A stretch of 35,438 nucleotides of DNA from Candidatus Saganbacteria bacterium (GTDB lineage Bacteria > Margulisbacteria > WOR-1 > XYC2-FULL-46-14): NCBI GenBank assembly GCA_013202975.1, contig JABMQY010000069.1, positions 1-35,438 of the forward strand, in the 5' to 3' direction. Both the position numbers and the translations under genes were made by a program. This document shows positions 9,220 to 17,195 of the stretch, one piece after another. The notes beneath the pieces were generated by a model that was not told the origin of the DNA, searched no databases, and saw only the letters and a program-made list of their open reading frames with translations. Numbering within the stretch: the stretch's first letter is position 1; every line of letters starts with the position of its first letter.

Positions 9220-9992
9220 TCAAATTCCGCGTCAGCCGGCATGCCGGGTTTAAGCTTTCTGTCTTGATTTCGGATTTTTATCTTTATTCCAAAAACCTGG
9301 GTAGTCCGCTCCTCCCTGGTCTGGATTGATTTTGGGGTAAACTCTGCCTGATCGGATATATTGGCGACTTCTCCCCTAAAATTATGTCCCGGATAGGAGT
9401 CAACCGTAACCTTAGCGATTTGGCCCAGCGAAATTTTTCCGGCCTCTTTTTCCGGCAGATAAACTTTTAGGCTGACCTCATTTAAATCGGCCATTGTTAC
9501 TATCGGTTTTCCTATTACTGCAAGCTCTCCCGCCTCGATTGCTTTGGTTAATATAATTCCGGAAAAGGGGGCTCGAATTATGGTGTTTTCCAAATTTAGT
9601 TCTGCGATCTCAACTCCGGATCGGGAGATTTCAAAACTTGATCTTGCTTCTTTATACTGCTGTTCGCTTATCAGCCGGTCGGCATAGAGCCTTTTGCTTC
9701 TGTTATAATTATCGGCGGCAAGATTGTGTTTTGCCCGGGAGCTGTTTAGGGCCGCTTCTATTTCCCGCGGATCGATTATTGCAATTTCTTCCTCCGTTGC
9801 GACAGCAAAACCTTCGTCAACTTTTAGTTCCAGTACCGATCCGATAACTCTGCTGCTGATAGTTACTTCGGTCGCTTCGATCACTCCCGACGCGTCAGGC
9901 TGGTGTCCGTTGAACTGTCCGGCAGCGAACCAGATTGTGCCCGCAAGCACCGCCGCAATTAACACGAGAATAAGTATTCTTTTTTTATCCAT
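9204..9992 (-). CDS. HlyD/YbhG-family periplasmic adaptor
   Basis: Membrane fusion protein linking the inner-membrane ABC permeases to the outer-membrane channel. The 262-residue protein has an N-terminal anchor or signal at about 5-25 (ILILVLIAAVLAGTIWFAA). A split biotinyl-lipoyl domain follows: EATEVTISSRVIGSVLELKV before the hairpin and NTIIRAPFSGIILTKAIEAGE after it. The coiled-coil hairpin is about residues 78-135, which is short. A beta-barrel region includes LGQIAKVTVDSYPG, and the end reads KPGMPADAEF. It is about 70 residues shorter than E. coli YbhG, mainly in the hairpin. It overlaps the first ATPase gene, and the TolC-like stop abuts its start. Confidence 0.9.
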   Translation of the reverse strand: MDKKRILILVLIAAVLAGTIWFAAGQFNGHQPDASGVIEATEVTISSRVIGSVLELKVDEGFAVATEEEIAIIDPREIEAALNSSRAKHNLAADNYNRSKRLYADRLISEQQYKEARSSFEISRSGVEIAELNLENTIIRAPFSGIILTKAIEAGELAVIGKPIVTMADLNEVSLKVYLPEKEAGKISLGQIAKVTVDSYPGHNFRGEVANISDQAEFTPKSIQTREERTTQVFGIKIKIRNQDRKLKPGMPADAEFEWPEQ

Positions 9993-11311
9993 TAGTATAA
10001 ATCCCTCCCGACTGCTTTGTTTATATTTGCCCTGGCAATTTGCAGTTCGTATTGCGCTTCGACATGGCTGATTCCCGCAGATGTTAAAGAGACCTGTGCA
10101 TCGATTAGGTCAAGGCTGCTCGATCCGCCCAGGTCAAAACTTTTACTGGTCAGGCGGAAATTCTCATTTGCAATTTCGAGCGCCGCTGCTGATGCCTCGA
10201 TGTTGTCTTTTGTGTTAGTCAGGGTAAACTGGGCGTTTCTTGTTTCCAGGGCGATCGCGTTTTTAATATTTATTTTTGCTGCGTTAAAAGAGGCAAGCTT
10301 TGCTTTTGATTCTTTAACCCTATTTATATTTGCCATTCCGTCAAATAATTTCCATGATCCAAATAGCAGTCCCCTCCAGGAGGCGGCATCGTTTTGATAG
10401 GTAGAATATTTTGTTAAGCTGGCATTGTAATTTCCGACCAGAGAGAGTGAGGGCCAGAAATTACTGTAAGCGGCTCGAACTCCCTCTTCAGCTATTCTTT
10501 GCGAGAGCAGGTATTGTTTCCATTCGGGCCTGAATTTATAGGCAGCGGCCAGCAGGTCCTGATATGAATACGGCGCCATGGCGGTTTCGATAAAATCTTT
10601 TTCACTGATTCCAACCGGAGCGCTCAAGTCGTTTCCTAACAGGGCATTGAACTGGTTTTTCAATATCTCAAGTCCCTGTATGGCCTTGTTTAATCTGATT
10701 TGGGTGTTGGTTAACTCGAGTTTTTCCCGGAGGAGGCTGGTCCTGGTTGCTCCCCCTGTTTTAAAGAGCAGCTTTAATTTGTTCAGGTGTCTTTGCGCCA
10801 TCTCAACCGATTCATGGTTAAGGAGAACTATTTTTTCTGCTTTCAATATCCCGTAAAATGTTTTAATTGTTTCAAAGGAGACTTCCTGTTTTTTCTTTTT
10901 GAGCTCCTCTCGTTTAATTTGCAATCCTTTATCGGCAGTGCCAAAAACACTTAACATCTTTCCTCCGTTAAAGAGCGGCTGGACGAAAGTAATTGATCCG
11001 GTATTTATATCTGCCTGCTCATCGGTGCCGAGTGTTATGGTCGGAGGCATGCCGGGAAGGTTGGTTTGGACGGTTGTCGGTTTTGAGTAGGTCCGGCCGA
11101 CCCCCCCTTCAACCGAAAGCTGGGGAAAAAAACTTCCTCGTGCCTGTCCCAGTATCCCCTCCGCCGCCGAGACCTCTGCCTCTGCCTGTAGTATCATTGG
11201 ATTATTTTTTAGTGCGGTTTGGATGCTTTGTTTCAGGGATAAATTCATTTGCGCAAAGCTTAAAGGAGAAATGAAGAACAGGATTAAAAATATAGAAATT
11301 AAACTTCTCAT
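9992..11311 (-). CDS. TolC-family outer membrane efflux protein
   Basis: Trimeric outer-membrane channel of the exporter. I choose the start at 11311, giving 439 residues that begin with a clean signal peptide (MRSLISIFLILFFISPLSFA, cleaved after about residue 20). A longer version from 11344 would put 11 polar residues before the signal. The repeated outer-membrane-efflux helical domains are visible: LKQSIQTALKNNPMILQA near the start, TLGTDEQADINTGSITFVQPLF in parts, and GGSSSLDLIDAQVSLTSA near the end. It is first in a six-gene operon in which every gene overlaps or abuts the next. There is no Shine-Dalgarno, but a TATAAT box lies 9 nt before the ATG, so the transcript may be leaderless. 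Confidence 0.9.
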   Translation of the reverse strand: MRSLISIFLILFFISPLSFAQMNLSLKQSIQTALKNNPMILQAEAEVSAAEGILGQARGSFFPQLSVEGGVGRTYSKPTTVQTNLPGMPPTITLGTDEQADINTGSITFVQPLFNGGKMLSVFGTADKGLQIKREELKKKKQEVSFETIKTFYGILKAEKIVLLNHESVEMAQRHLNKLKLLFKTGGATRTSLLREKLELTNTQIRLNKAIQGLEILKNQFNALLGNDLSAPVGISEKDFIETAMAPYSYQDLLAAAYKFRPEWKQYLLSQRIAEEGVRAAYSNFWPSLSLVGNYNASLTKYSTYQNDAASWRGLLFGSWKLFDGMANINRVKESKAKLASFNAAKINIKNAIALETRNAQFTLTNTKDNIEASAAALEIANENFRLTSKSFDLGGSSSLDLIDAQVSLTSAGISHVEAQYELQIARANINKAVGRDLY

Positions 11312-11320
11312 TTTGGCTAT

Positions 11321-11326
11321 ATTATA
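11321..11326 (-). promoter_or_regulatory. Putative -10 element of the exporter operon
   Basis: On the minus strand TATAAT lies 9 nt upstream of the chosen tolC-like ATG. It sits inside the short palindrome GCTATATTATAGC (316-328 within the 11 kb block, i.e. 11316-11328). No good -35 is visible at 16-18 nt spacing, so an activator or extended contacts would be needed. The spacing would give a transcript with almost no leader. Confidence 0.4.
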
Positions 11327-11356
11327 GCTTTTGTTAATGTACAATGGTAGTGGCTA

Positions 11357-11443
11357 TTCTATAAATCATGCTTGCCCGGCTAACCGGTCAATGTTACAAT
11401 TAAATCTGCCCGAAGTTTCATATTAAAAGGAGAATATTTATGA
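11357..11443 (+). pseudogene. Degenerate C-terminal fragment of miaB upstream of prs
   Basis: In the frame matching miaB, 11390-11440 encodes the last 17 residues of a MiaB TRAM domain (NVTIKSARSFILKGEYL). The real MiaB ends NVTIKSARSFILKGDL. Upstream similarity is weaker (FYKSCLPG, then a TAA at 11381-11383, then PVN), so the fragment cannot be part of a full gene. Its TGA overlaps the ATG of prs as ATGA, the arrangement expected if an intact miaB once ran straight into prs. It also carries the AAAAGGAG used as the prs ribosome site, which may be why it is preserved. A recombination scar from insertion of the intervening 10 kb is the simplest reading. Confidence 0.7.
11388..11421 (+). repeat. 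Right copy of the direct repeat, before prs
   Basis: Matches 1259-1292 (25 identical bases at 11388-11412). It lies between the exporter operon and prs and is read in the same orientation as miaB. Translated in the miaB frame it gives NVTIKSARSFILKGEYL and a stop that overlaps the prs ATG. Confidence 0.9.
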
Positions 11444-12390
11444 CACCAGGAAGTGAATATTTAAAGGTTTTTTATGGCAGCTCACACCCTGATTTGGGGG
11501 AGAAAATATCAAAGTTTTTAGGTTTTGATGCCGGAAAAATAAAACTTTCGCGTTTTGCCGGAGGAGAATTTTATACCCGCATCTTAGAAAATATTCGCGG
11601 CCAGCACTGTGTAATACTACAAACCTGTACTCAAAATGTTAATGATGATCTGATGGAACTCTTTTTGATAATTGATGCGATGAAACGGGCTTCTGCAAAG
11701 TCAATTACCGTAGCTATTCCTCACTTTGGTTATGCCAGACAAGATCGAAAGGCCGCTTCCCGTGAGCCAATTTCTTCGCGATTAATTGCCGATCTTATAA
11801 CCACTGCCGGCGCGGAGAGAGTGATTACAATTGATTTGCATTCCGATCAGATTCAGGGCTTCTTCAACATTCCGTTTGATCATTTAACTGCAATGCCGAT
11901 ATTTGAAGAGTATTTAAAAGCAAAAAATCTTCCGAATCCTATTGTTGTTGCCCCGGATACCGGCCGCGCCAAGGTTGCCAAAAAAATAGCGGACAGGATT
12001 GGGGCCGAGCTGGCTATTTTACATAAAGTGCGTTCAGCCCACCATATGTCCGAAGTCACTCACTTGGTTGGTGAAGTAGAAGGGAAGACCGTGATTATTA
12101 CTGATGATATGATCGATACTGCCGGTACTGCCACTGCAGGGGTCGAGACTTTGCGCAAAGCCGGCTGCAATCCTGATATTTATCTGGTTGCAACCCACGG
12201 ATTATTTTCTGACCCGGCGGTTGAGAGATTTAAAGCGGCAAAATTAAAAGAGGTTGTTGTAACCGATACTCTTCCTATTCCAAAAGAGAAACAGTTTCCT
12301 GGTTTAAAGGTTTTGAGCACAGCCGATCTTCTGGGTGAGGCAATTTTGAGGAATTATGAGAATAAGTCGATCAGTTCGTTGTTTGATTAA
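11440..12390 (+). CDS. prs: Ribose-phosphate pyrophosphokinase (PRPP synthetase)
   Basis: Makes phosphoribosyl pyrophosphate from ribose 5-phosphate and ATP for purine, pyrimidine, histidine and NAD synthesis. The 316-residue length is standard for class I. Visible motifs are FAGGEFYTRI, the flexible-loop region FGYARQDRKAASREPIS, the metal-site region TIDLHSDQIQGFF, and the PRPP loop IITDDMIDTAGTA. It is preceded by AAAAGGAG and starts at an ATG overlapping the stop of a relic miaB 3' end. The small Cys-rich peptide gene follows after 22 nt and hom 13 nt after that, all on the same strand, so they may be co-transcribed. A weak promoter, TTGTTA-N18-TATTCT, lies at 11331-11360. Confidence 0.95.
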   Translation: MTPGSEYLKVFYGSSHPDLGEKISKFLGFDAGKIKLSRFAGGEFYTRILENIRGQHCVILQTCTQNVNDDLMELFLIIDAMKRASAKSITVAIPHFGYARQDRKAASREPISSRLIADLITTAGAERVITIDLHSDQIQGFFNIPFDHLTAMPIFEEYLKAKNLPNPIVVAPDTGRAKVAKKIADRIGAELAILHKVRSAHHMSEVTHLVGEVEGKTVIITDDMIDTAGTATAGVETLRKAGCNPDIYLVATHGLFSDPAVERFKAAKLKEVVVTDTLPIPKEKQFPGLKVLSTADLLGEAILRNYENKSISSLFD

Positions 12391-12412
12391 TAATTATTAA
12401 AGGGGGTATGAA

Positions 12413-12667
12413 ATGGAAAACAAAAAGGAATATAAACTTCCGGGATTGATAAATTTTTCGAGAATAAGAACTATTGGAGATTGTGAGAGCACTGGATCGG
12501 GCGATGCTACTTGTCTGCCAAATGGTAACGTTGCTACAGGTATATGTGATAGTGGAACGTCTGCAGGAGGGAATTGTCCGGATGTAGGAAATAACTCAGA
12601 AAGTCAATGCACAACTACCGGGACTTCAGCTGATGGAGATTGTGGTGGCGGCGGCGGGCCTGGGTAA
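12413..12667 (+). CDS. Cys/Gly-rich small peptide, RiPP-precursor-like
   Basis: I do not recognise a family. The 84-residue product has a polar N-terminus containing YKLPGL at 7-12, which fits the YxxPxL leader motif bound by RRE domains in lasso peptides and other RiPPs. It then has six cysteines at 24, 34, 45, 55, 66 and 77 (spacings 10, 11, 10, 11, 11). The C-terminal part forms three modules of about 21 residues: C-ESTGSGDAT-C, C-DSGTSAGGN-C and C-TTTGTSADGD-C, with a Gly-rich end. There is no signal peptide and no membrane segment. AAAGGGGG lies about 8 nt before the ATG. It sits between prs and hom on the same strand. No modifying enzyme or dedicated transporter is adjacent, so maturation, if any, would act in trans. 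A metal-binding or structural small protein is the alternative. Confidence 0.75.
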   Translation: MENKKEYKLPGLINFSRIRTIGDCESTGSGDATCLPNGNVATGICDSGTSAGGNCPDVGNNSESQCTTTGTSADGDCGGGGGPG

Positions 12668-12680
12668 GCTATAGGAAGTT

Positions 12681-13934
12681 ATGAAACCAAATAAAAGTGT
12701 CCGTATTGGAGTATTAGGGTTTGGGAATATCGGCTCCTCTGTGGTCGAGCTTATTTCTAAAAACAGAAAGACTATAACTCGAAAATCAGGTCTGGTGCTT
12801 GAGGTTGTGAGTATTGCAGATCCTATGACCAAAAATAAACATCCTCTTTTAGTAAAGCAGGCTGAGAAAGTTATCAATGATCCGTCAATCGATGTAATAG
12901 TAGAAGCTATTGGTGGGATCAAGCCGGCTTTGCAATACATTTTAGCTGCGCTAAAAAACAAAAAGCATGTTGTAACTTCAAACAAAGAACTAGTTGCTCT
13001 TCATGCCGAAGAAATTTTAAAAACCGCCAGAGAAAACAATGTCTGTTTGTTTTATGAAGCAGCCGTAGGGGGCGGAATTCCGATTCTCCAGCCCTTAAAA
13101 GAGGGCCTATATGCAAATAATGTTACCGAAGTTTCAGGTATTGTTAATGGAACCACTAATTATATTTTATCTTGTATGACAAATGAGAAAATGAAATTCT
13201 CCGAAGCCCTGCAAAGGGCGAAGGAGCAGGGCTATGCTGAACCTAATCCAAAAAATGATGTGGAAGGTTATGATGCGGCATATAAAGCTGTCCTTTTGGC
13301 ACTAATGGCCTTTGGTGTTCATGTTAATTTTAAGGATGTTTACTTTGAAGGCATTACAAAAATAACCCAGGATGATATTTCTTATGCTGACGGCATTGGT
13401 TATGCTATTAAACTTTTAGCAGTTGCGAAGCATGATAATGGGGAGCTGGAGGTTCATGTATATCCAATTATGCTTCCAAAAGAACATCCATTGGCTTCTG
13501 TCTCCGGACCTATGAATGCCATGTATATAAAAGGTGATGCAGTAGGGGATCTTATGTTTTATGGTCAGGGGGCAGGAGGGAGTCCTACTTCGTCTGCAGT
13601 GGTAAATGATATTATTTTAACTCAAAAGAGAGAGGCTCCAAATAAAGTTCTAACACGCGCAAAAATTAAGGATATGGGAAATATTAAGAGCCGGTACTAT
13701 GTTCACCTTACAGTTCCTGATAAGTCCGGTGTCCTGGCAAAAATTTCTGATGTTTTTGGACAGGAGAATGTAAGTATCCAGACTGTTTTTCAAAAAGAGG
13801 TCCGCGGCAATACTGTCCCTCTGATAATTATTCTGCATGATGTGGTTGAAAAAAACTTTAACCGGGCACTTTCCAAAATCAAAAAACTTTCGGTTGTCCA
13901 AAAAGTTGATAATGTGATTCGGGTTGGGTTTTAA
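12681..13934 (+). CDS. hom: Homoserine dehydrogenase
   Basis: Reduces aspartate semialdehyde to homoserine, the branch step to threonine, methionine and isoleucine. The 417-residue protein has the nucleotide-binding loop LGFGNIGSSV near residue 13, SNKELVALHAEE, the active-site region YEAAVGGGIPIL followed by GIVNGTTNYIL, and the catalytic-lysine region GYDAAYKAVLLA. A C-terminal ACT domain (about 345-417, YYVHLTVPDKSGVLAKI) suggests threonine feedback control as in other monofunctional enzymes. AGGAAG lies just before the ATG. It begins 13 nt after the Cys-rich peptide gene. Its 3' end overlaps, tail to tail, a small membrane-protein gene on the other strand by 4 nt. Confidence 0.95.
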   Translation: MKPNKSVRIGVLGFGNIGSSVVELISKNRKTITRKSGLVLEVVSIADPMTKNKHPLLVKQAEKVINDPSIDVIVEAIGGIKPALQYILAALKNKKHVVTSNKELVALHAEEILKTARENNVCLFYEAAVGGGIPILQPLKEGLYANNVTEVSGIVNGTTNYILSCMTNEKMKFSEALQRAKEQGYAEPNPKNDVEGYDAAYKAVLLALMAFGVHVNFKDVYFEGITKITQDDISYADGIGYAIKLLAVAKHDNGELEVHVYPIMLPKEHPLASVSGPMNAMYIKGDAVGDLMFYGQGAGGSPTSSAVVNDIILTQKREAPNKVLTRAKIKDMGNIKSRYYVHLTVPDKSGVLAKISDVFGQENVSIQTVFQKEVRGNTVPLIIILHDVVEKNFNRALSKIKKLSVVQKVDNVIRVGF

Positions 13935-14209
13935 GCGATAATCAGGCTGACAAAATAATATAGAAAATATATCCCCAGAGCAAGAAAACCTATCCCTGCT
14001 ATATGTCCGCGTGTAAAAATAATGTTATGGGCAAAAGTGTAATATTTTGAGCCGGAGTCCGAAGGAGGGGTGAAATATTTCTGGGTGAAGTTGTTGTCAA
14101 AATCAGAAAACGACTTTAGGGCAAAGAGCAAAAACAACCCGGCAATAATACAGACAATGCCGGAGAGGAGTAAGATAGTCCACAAAGTTATAACTGCAAT
14201 ATTTTCCAT
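13931..14209 (-). CDS. Small two-helix membrane protein of unknown function
   Basis: No recognised family. The 92-residue product has two hydrophobic helices at about 6-30 (VITLWTILLLSGIVCIIAG) and 68-91 (HIAGIGFLALGIYFLYYF). They flank a polar, aromatic-rich loop of about 35 residues containing KYFTPPSDSGSKYYTF. The gene is convergent with hom, overlapping by 4 nt, and divergent from clpC. The ATG at 14209 has no Shine-Dalgarno, but a TATAAT lies 8 nt upstream with a TTTACT at 17-nt spacing. This supports a real gene with a leaderless transcript. The function is unknown. Confidence 0.65.
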   Translation of the reverse strand: MENIAVITLWTILLLSGIVCIIAGLFLLFALKSFSDFDNNFTQKYFTPPSDSGSKYYTFAHNIIFTRGHIAGIGFLALGIYFLYYFVSLIIA

Positions 14210-14217
14210 AATGAGAA

Positions 14218-14246
14218 ATTATAGCAACGATGCTGTGAGAAGTAAA
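14218..14246 (-). promoter_or_regulatory. Predicted leaderless promoter of the small membrane-protein gene
   Basis: On the minus strand TTTACT (plus-strand 14241-14246), a 17-nt spacer and TATAAT (14218-14223) are followed 8 nt later by the ATG at 14209. The transcription start would fall within a base or two of the start codon. Confidence 0.55.
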
Positions 14247-14269
14247 GCAAGAATATTAAAGAAAGACGC

Positions 14270-14298
14270 TTGTCGATATCCCTTAAAACCACTATAAT
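14270..14298 (+). promoter_or_regulatory. Predicted sigma-70 promoter of clpC
   Basis: TTGTCG (14270-14275), a 17-nt spacer and TATAAT (14293-14298). Transcription would start near 14305, leaving a leader of about 31 nt that contains AGGAGG (14320-14325) 11 nt before the ATG. I see no CIRCE element or CtsR box here. Confidence 0.6.
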
Positions 14299-14336
14299 AT
14301 GTTCAGGATCATTTTTCTTAGGAGGATATTTATCAC

Positions 14337-17195
14337 ATGGTAATGATGTGTGAGAGTTGTCATGTTAATCCGGCTACGGTTCATGTTACCAAGGTAGTAA
14401 ACAATAAAAAGCAGGTGAAGCATCTCTGTACTGACTGCGCAGAAAAACTCGGATTTATGCCTGAAGAATTCGGATTCCCGGGCTTCTTCGAAATCCCCGA
14501 TATTTTTGCTTCTATGTTCAAGCGCCGTCCGGCAGACCGGATCTATGATTATTTTGGCGAGTCGGCCCAAAAAGTAATACATTTGGGAAAAGAAGAGGCA
14601 ACCAGGTTATCTCACGATCACCTGACACCGGAACATATTCTTTTAGGATTGGTAAAGGAAGAAGGGGTTGTCTATAAAATTTTGGAAGCCCTAAAAATTG
14701 ATATGGTTGATATTTTTTCAGAGATTGAATCTTTGATCGGACGGGGAGAAAAAGCATCACGCGAAATTACTCTTTCCCCTCGTTCAAAAAAAGTATTGGA
14801 GTTGGCCTATAACGTTGCAAAAGAGCTGGGGGCACCGTTGGTTGAGGCAGAGCATATTCTGCTGGGACTGATCAGAGAGGGCAATTCGATTGCAGCCCAG
14901 GCACTGCATAAAAGGAAAGTAGACTTTGATAAAGTAGTTAATGAATTAATGCATCAATTGCAAGAGGGAGAAACAAAGGGTTTAATGGGGCCTGAGTCAT
15001 TTGACAATGGCCCTTCGGAAGAATTTGGCGGTTTTGGGGGAGAGGAGATGGGGCCTGCCGGCGGCGGCGGATTTTTCGGAATGCCTTTTACTCAAACCAA
15101 AGCTCCGCCCAAGAAACAGGCCTTAAATACATACGGCAGAGATTTGACCGAAGATGCCCGTCAGGGAAATCTGGATCCGGTTGTAAACCGTGAAAAAGAA
15201 ATTGCGCGGGTGATTCGAATATTATCCCGCCGCACTAAGAATAATCCTGTTTTAATGGGAGATCCGGGGGTAGGAAAGACTGCAATTGTAGAAGGACTGG
15301 CTAACCGGATTATTGCCGGCGAGGTTCCGGATATTTTAAAAGATAAAAAGATAATTTCTCTCGATCTGGGCGGCATGGTTGCGGGTACAAAGTACCGCGG
15401 CGAGTTTGAGGCAAGGGTAAAAAAATTAATAGATGAGATCTTGGCCAAGAAACGCCAGATAATTTTGTTTATCGACGAATTGCATACTTTGGTCGGAGCC
15501 GGAGGGGCAGAGGGAGCGATTGATGCTGCTAATATGCTAAAGCCCCCGTTAGCCCGGGGAGAACTTCAGGTAATCGGCGCTACCACAGTTGACGAGTATC
15601 GAAAAAACATTGAAAAAGATCCGGCCCTTGAGCGCCGTTTTCAGCCTGTCATGGTAAATGAGCCCACCCCTGAATTTGCCGTGGATATATTAAAAGGTAT
15701 CCGCGGGAAATATGAAGAATTCCATCATATAAGTATTCCGGATGATGCAATTGAAGCTGCAGTCTCTTTGTCCGACCGCTATATTTCTGACCGTTTCCTG
15801 CCTGATAAGGCGATTGATGTTATGGACGAGGCAGCGGCAAAGGTTCGTCTTAAAAAAGTCGATACCTCAACCGAGCTTCGTGCGGCCAAGAAAGAACTTG
15901 AAGAAGTTAAGAAGGAAAAAGAAGAGGCCCTTAGTACCCAAAAATATGAAAAAGCGGCATCTCTGCGCGACCGGATCAATGAGGTTGACAGAAAGATAAA
16001 AGATTTGGAAAAGAAATGGAGGAGCCACCATCAGGAAACGGTTTCGATCACAGAAGAAGATGTTGCAGAGGTTGTTTCTGACTGGACCGGTATACCGGTT
16101 ATAAAATTAACCAAGGCAGAGTCAGAAAAACTTACCAACATGGAAGAAAAGTTGAAAGAGAGGGTAATTGGTCAGGAAGAGGCATTAGTTGCGATCTCTC
16201 AGGCAATCCGCCGGGGACGGGCTGGGCTTAAGCCTCCTCAGCGGCCGATCGGATCGTTTATTTTTGCCGGACCGACCGGGGTTGGAAAAACCGAGGTTGC
16301 CCGCCGTCTGGCCGAATTCATGTTTGGGACAATTGAAGCCATGATCCGCATCGATATGTCCGAGTTTATGGAAAAGCATTCTGTCTCCCGTTTAATCGGT
16401 GCACCTCCCGGATACGTCGGTTATGAAGAAGGCGGCAAGCTGACCGAGGCAGTTCGCAGAAAACCGTATTCTGTAATTTTATTTGATGAGATTGAAAAGG
16501 CGCACCCTGATGTCTTTAATGTTCTCTTGCAAGTATTGGAAGATGGAAGGGTAACAGATACAAAAGGGCGAACGGTTGATTTCAAGAATTGTGTAATCAT
16601 TATGACTTCCAACATTGGGCAAAAGATGATTGTTCAACAAGGACCGATTGGATTTATGTCGTCTGAGAACCGCGAACATACTTATGAAAAGATGAAACAG
16701 ACCGTTCTTGATGAAATGAAGCGTGGTTTCCGCCCCGAGTTCCTGAATCGTATCGATGAAATTATTGTTTTCCATGAGTTAACGGACGAAGACTTAAAGA
16801 AGATTGTTACGATAATGGTATTAGATGTTCAAAAGAATATAGAAAACCAGGAGATGCAGCTTGAGATAAATGATGCGGTAGAAGCAAAGATTGCAGTAGA
16901 GGGGCATGATCCGAAGTTTGGCGCCCGGCCGCTGCGCCGCGCGGTCCAGCGTTTGATTGAGAATCCCTTATCTAACGATATTATTGCCGGCAAGTTTGCT
17001 GCTGGAGATAAGGTTGGTGCGACGGTTGTTAGTGATAAGATCGTTTTTAAAAAAATCGGTAAGGCCAATATAAAGAAAAAAGAGAAAGAAAAAACTAAGA
17101 CCAAAGAAGATGACAAATATGTGCGCGGCGAGAAAGATTCCAGTGAATCTGGGGATATGAGGAAGACCCCGAGGAAGCCGGGAAAACGCCGATAG
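14337..17195 (+). CDS. clpC: ClpC-type AAA+ unfoldase with N-terminal McsA-like zinc finger
   Basis: Hsp100 unfoldase that would feed substrates to ClpP. At 952 residues it is longer than usual (about 810-850). Residues 1-36 form a treble-clef-like finger with C5-x2-C8 and C31-x2-C34 and the string [13 protein letters not shown], closely resembling the start of McsA (UVR-domain activator of McsB). In Firmicutes McsA is a separate protein encoded next to clpC. Then come a Clp-N repeat domain (about 73-215), a Gly-rich linker (about 220-265), AAA1 with Walker A GDPGVGKT from Gly308, a UVR/coiled middle region (about 520-565), and AAA2 with Walker A GPTGVGKT from Gly645. IGFMSSE is a likely ClpP loop. 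The C-terminal tail of about 45 residues is Lys-rich. The stop abuts the leuS ATG. AGGAGG supports the start at 14337. Confidence 0.92.
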   Translation: MVMMCESCHVNPATVHVTKVVNNKKQVKHLCTDCAEKLGFMPEEFGFPGFFEIPDIFASMFKRRPADRIYDYFGESAQKVIHLGKEEATRLSHDHLTPEHILLGLVKEEGVVYKILEALKIDMVDIFSEIESLIGRGEKASREITLSPRSKKVLELAYNVAKELGAPLVEAEHILLGLIREGNSIAAQALHKRKVDFDKVVNELMHQLQEGETKGLMGPESFDNGPSEEFGGFGGEEMGPAGGGGFFGMPFTQTKAPPKKQALNTYGRDLTEDARQGNLDPVVNREKEIARVIRILSRRTKNNPVLMGDPGVGKTAIVEGLANRIIAGEVPDILKDKKIISLDLGGMVAGTKYRGEFEARVKKLIDEILAKKRQIILFIDELHTLVGAGGAEGAIDAANMLKPPLARGELQVIGATTVDEYRKNIEKDPALERRFQPVMVNEPTPEFAVDILKGIRGKYEEFHHISIPDDAIEAAVSLSDRYISDRFLPDKAIDVMDEAAAKVRLKKVDTSTELRAAKKELEEVKKEKEEALSTQKYEKAASLRDRINEVDRKIKDLEKKWRSHHQETVSITEEDVAEVVSDWTGIPVIKLTKAESEKLTNMEEKLKERVIGQEEALVAISQAIRRGRAGLKPPQRPIGSFIFAGPTGVGKTEVARRLAEFMFGTIEAMIRIDMSEFMEKHSVSRLIGAPPGYVGYEEGGKLTEAVRRKPYSVILFDEIEKAHPDVFNVLLQVLEDGRVTDTKGRTVDFKNCVIIMTSNIGQKMIVQQGPIGFMSSENREHTYEKMKQTVLDEMKRGFRPEFLNRIDEIIVFHELTDEDLKKIVTIMVLDVQKNIENQEMQLEINDAVEAKIAVEGHDPKFGARPLRRAVQRLIENPLSNDIIAGKFAAGDKVGATVVSDKIVFKKIGKANIKKKEKEKTKTKEDDKYVRGEKDSSESGDMRKTPRKPGKRR

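Noticed and set aside
14210-14336. CIRCE or CtsR operator upstream of clpC
   Set aside because: Neither the TTAGCACTC/GAGTGCTAA pair nor GGTCAAA-type tandem heptads are present.
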